In this document: piece by piece, positions 14,487-15,728 of the stretch
How positions within the stretch are numbered: the stretch's first letter is position 1
How the letters are laid out: each line of letters begins with the position of its first letter
NCBI GenBank assembly: GCA_900553805.1
Contig: USEU01000050.1
Coordinates: 1 to 15,728, forward strand
Direction: 5' to 3'
Length of the DNA stretch: 15,728 nucleotides
Source: an uncultured Eubacteriales bacterium
Lineage (GTDB): Bacteria; Bacillota; Clostridia; Oscillospirales; Oscillospiraceae
Notes under the pieces: model-generated
Told to the model about the DNA's origin: nothing
The model's database searches: none
Seen by the model: only the letters and a program-made list of their open reading frames with translations
Made by a program: the position numbers and the translations under genes

Positions 14487-15404
14487 ATGAAAAAAATCCT
14501 GGTTTTTGGCTCTCTGAATTTTGACAATATTTACCGGGTGCCCCACATCACAGCGGCCGGGGAGACACAGGCCTCTACGGATATGACGATCCGTCTGGGC
14601 GGCAAAGGTTATAACCAGGCGGCAGCGGCATGCAAAAGCGGCGGGGCAGTTTGGTTGGCAGGCTGCATTGGGACGGATGGAAAACCGTTTCTCGATGCTT
14701 GCAGCAAGCTTGGAATCCATGCGGAGCTGGTGAAGACGGTCCCCGACTGCAAAACAGGCCATGCCGTGATCCAGGTAAGCGAAGAAGGGGAGAACAGCAT
14801 CCTTCTCTTTGGCGGCGCCAATCAGCGGCAGGACAGAGCATATATCGACCACGTTTTGTCCAAATTTGACCGTGGGGATTATCTGATGCTGCAAAATGAG
14901 GTCAATGAGCTGCCGTATTTGATCGACCGCGCATACGAGATCGGCATGAAGATCGTGCTGAATCCGTCCCCCTTTAATGACATTATTCTGAAATGTGATT
15001 TGGACAAGGTGTCCTGGCTGTTGGTCAATGAAATCGAATGCCGTCAGATCCTTGAGGCTGACTGCGATGAAAAACCGGCCGAGCAGCTCCGCCGAAAATA
15101 TCCGGGGTGCAATATTGTTGTTACCCTGGGAAAAAACGGTGCGCGCTGCTGGATCGATGGGCAGACCATCTCCCAGCGGGCATTCTCTGTGACTCCTGTG
15201 GACACCACTGGGGCAGGGGATTGCTTCACTGGCTATTTGATCGGAATGACTGCCGCCGGATATTCCTGCCAGGACGCTTTGCGCACGGCCACCGCCGCAT
15301 CAGCCCTGTGTATCACAAGGCCGGGAGCTGCTGAATCGGTCCCAACCTATGCAGAGGTCCAGGCTGCGCTGAGAGGAAGCATTGAACCAACCGTCCGCAG
15401 CTGA
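14487..15404 (+). CDS. Ribokinase-like PfkB-family sugar kinase
   Basis: The product is 305 aa, starting at the ATG preceded by GGAGAG (8 nt); the frame extends upstream to 14361 through the palindromic element but that part is not a credible protein. PfkB kinases phosphorylate a sugar or nucleoside hydroxyl using ATP. Motifs fit the ribokinase subgroup: GSLNFDNIY (8-16, Asp13), GGKGYNQAA (38-46, ribokinase GGKGANQA), NEV near 137-139 and NPSP (159-162), LVNEIE (179-184), VVTLGKNGA (211-219), and DTTGAGDCFTGYL (239-251) with catalytic Asp245. It lies downstream of the importer/lyase operon, on the same strand, but is separated by a terminator and a palindromic element, and no clear promoter is seen for it. 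Ribose, a related pentose or a nucleoside are possible substrates; the neighbourhood suggests it may act on a product of the lyase. Confidence 0.92.
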   Translation: MKKILVFGSLNFDNIYRVPHITAAGETQASTDMTIRLGGKGYNQAAAACKSGGAVWLAGCIGTDGKPFLDACSKLGIHAELVKTVPDCKTGHAVIQVSEEGENSILLFGGANQRQDRAYIDHVLSKFDRGDYLMLQNEVNELPYLIDRAYEIGMKIVLNPSPFNDIILKCDLDKVSWLLVNEIECRQILEADCDEKPAEQLRRKYPGCNIVVTLGKNGARCWIDGQTISQRAFSVTPVDTTGAGDCFTGYLIGMTAAGYSCQDALRTATAASALCITRPGAAESVPTYAEVQAALRGSIEPTVRS

Positions 15405-15589
15405 CCGGCGAACCCTTTGCCCCGCGGCTCCGGGGCGAAATGTGAAAAATACATTATTATATCCCGGGACGGCTGCAAAAACCGATTTTTGCAGCCGTCC
15501 TTCATCCCATAGGAAAAGGTGACATCAACAGCACACGAAAGCGTTTCCTGATCCCTTAAAGCCAGGGAATTGTCTGCGTACAAGGTTTC
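15405..15589. other. Non-coding region after the kinase with two hairpins
   Basis: No gene is visible. A 6-bp GCCCCG/CGGGGC hairpin (15419-15436) is followed by a perfect 15-bp hairpin with a CCGA loop (GGACGGCTGCAAAAA 15467-15481 with 15486-15500). Neither is followed by a full T tract, only TTC after the second, so termination is likely but not typical. A short odd dyad GAAAGCGTTTC lies at 15537-15547. Confidence 0.6.
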
Positions 15590-15618
15590 TTGATTAGTGC
15601 TTCCGCAAATGGTATAAT
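15590..15618 (+). promoter_or_regulatory. Outward-facing promoter with extended -10
   Basis: TTGATT (15590-15595), a 17-bp spacer and TATAAT (15613-15618), with TG at 15610-15611 making an extended -10. Transcription would start near 15625. The first 100 transcribed nt in the window contain no gene start with a ribosome binding site, so the target (a gene or a structured RNA leader) lies past the edge. Confidence 0.75.
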
Positions 15619-15728
15619 GAACGCGGCAAGCCCTAATTCGAAGGGACGGTGTATTCCCTCATAATCATTTAACATTTAAGGCAACACCGCACAATTTGGC
15701 AAGAAGCCCCAGCCTGGATTTTTGGCTC

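Noticed and set aside
15537..15547. GAAAGCGTTTC as a fourth LacI-family operator
   Set aside because: It has an odd-length centre (GCG) and does not keep the 12-bp spacing of the other sites; it lies far from the operon promoter.
15347..15583. 78-codon minus-strand frame after the kinase
   Set aside because: It overlaps the kinase end and the perfect hairpin, has no ribosome binding site that I can see and resembles no protein family.

Overview
The window looks like chromosomal DNA of an anaerobic, GC-rich Clostridia-type Firmicute (Oscillospiraceae-like gut bacterium is my best guess, not proven). The reasons are strong AGGAGG-type ribosome binding sites, sigma-A promoters with TATAAT boxes, a lipobox lipoprotein, peptide/nickel-type ABC transporter genes with dense Firmicute-style spacing, and a mixture of ATG and TTG starts. 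No RNA genes, CRISPR arrays or complete insertion sequences were seen.

Left part (1-3210): the end of a gene for a protein built from RCC1-like repeats, then, 15 nt later, an SPFH/band-7 protein carrying three zinc ribbons at each end, then, 2 nt later, a four-helix membrane protein. The three probably form one transcription unit, closed by a good intrinsic terminator. Next come two separately promoted genes: a small lipoprotein behind a textbook TTGACA-17-TATAAT promoter, and glucose-6-phosphate isomerase (pgi), whose promoter overlaps the stop codon of the lipoprotein gene and which ends in a terminator.

Right part (5819-15404): a LacI-family regulator on the minus strand faces away from a long plus-strand operon. 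The intergenic region holds two identical 12-bp palindromes whose centres are exactly 42 bp apart around the operon promoter, and a degenerate third copy beside the lacI promoter. The operon encodes a complete family-5 (Opp/Dpp-type) ABC importer: binding protein, two permeases and two ATPases, with a terminator-like hairpin between the binding protein and the first permease. It then encodes an argininosuccinate-lyase-like enzyme of the fumarase/aspartase superfamily, and ends at a terminator. After a roughly 165-bp near-palindromic element comes a ribokinase-like PfkB kinase.

My reading is an inducible catabolic locus: LacI senses a ligand, the importer brings in a substrate, the lyase splits it (in this superfamily usually by C-N or C-O elimination, often giving fumarate), and the kinase may phosphorylate a sugar or nucleoside-like product. 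The substrate cannot be told from the sequence. The last 320 bases hold a strong perfect hairpin and an outward-facing promoter with an extended -10 that serves something beyond the window.
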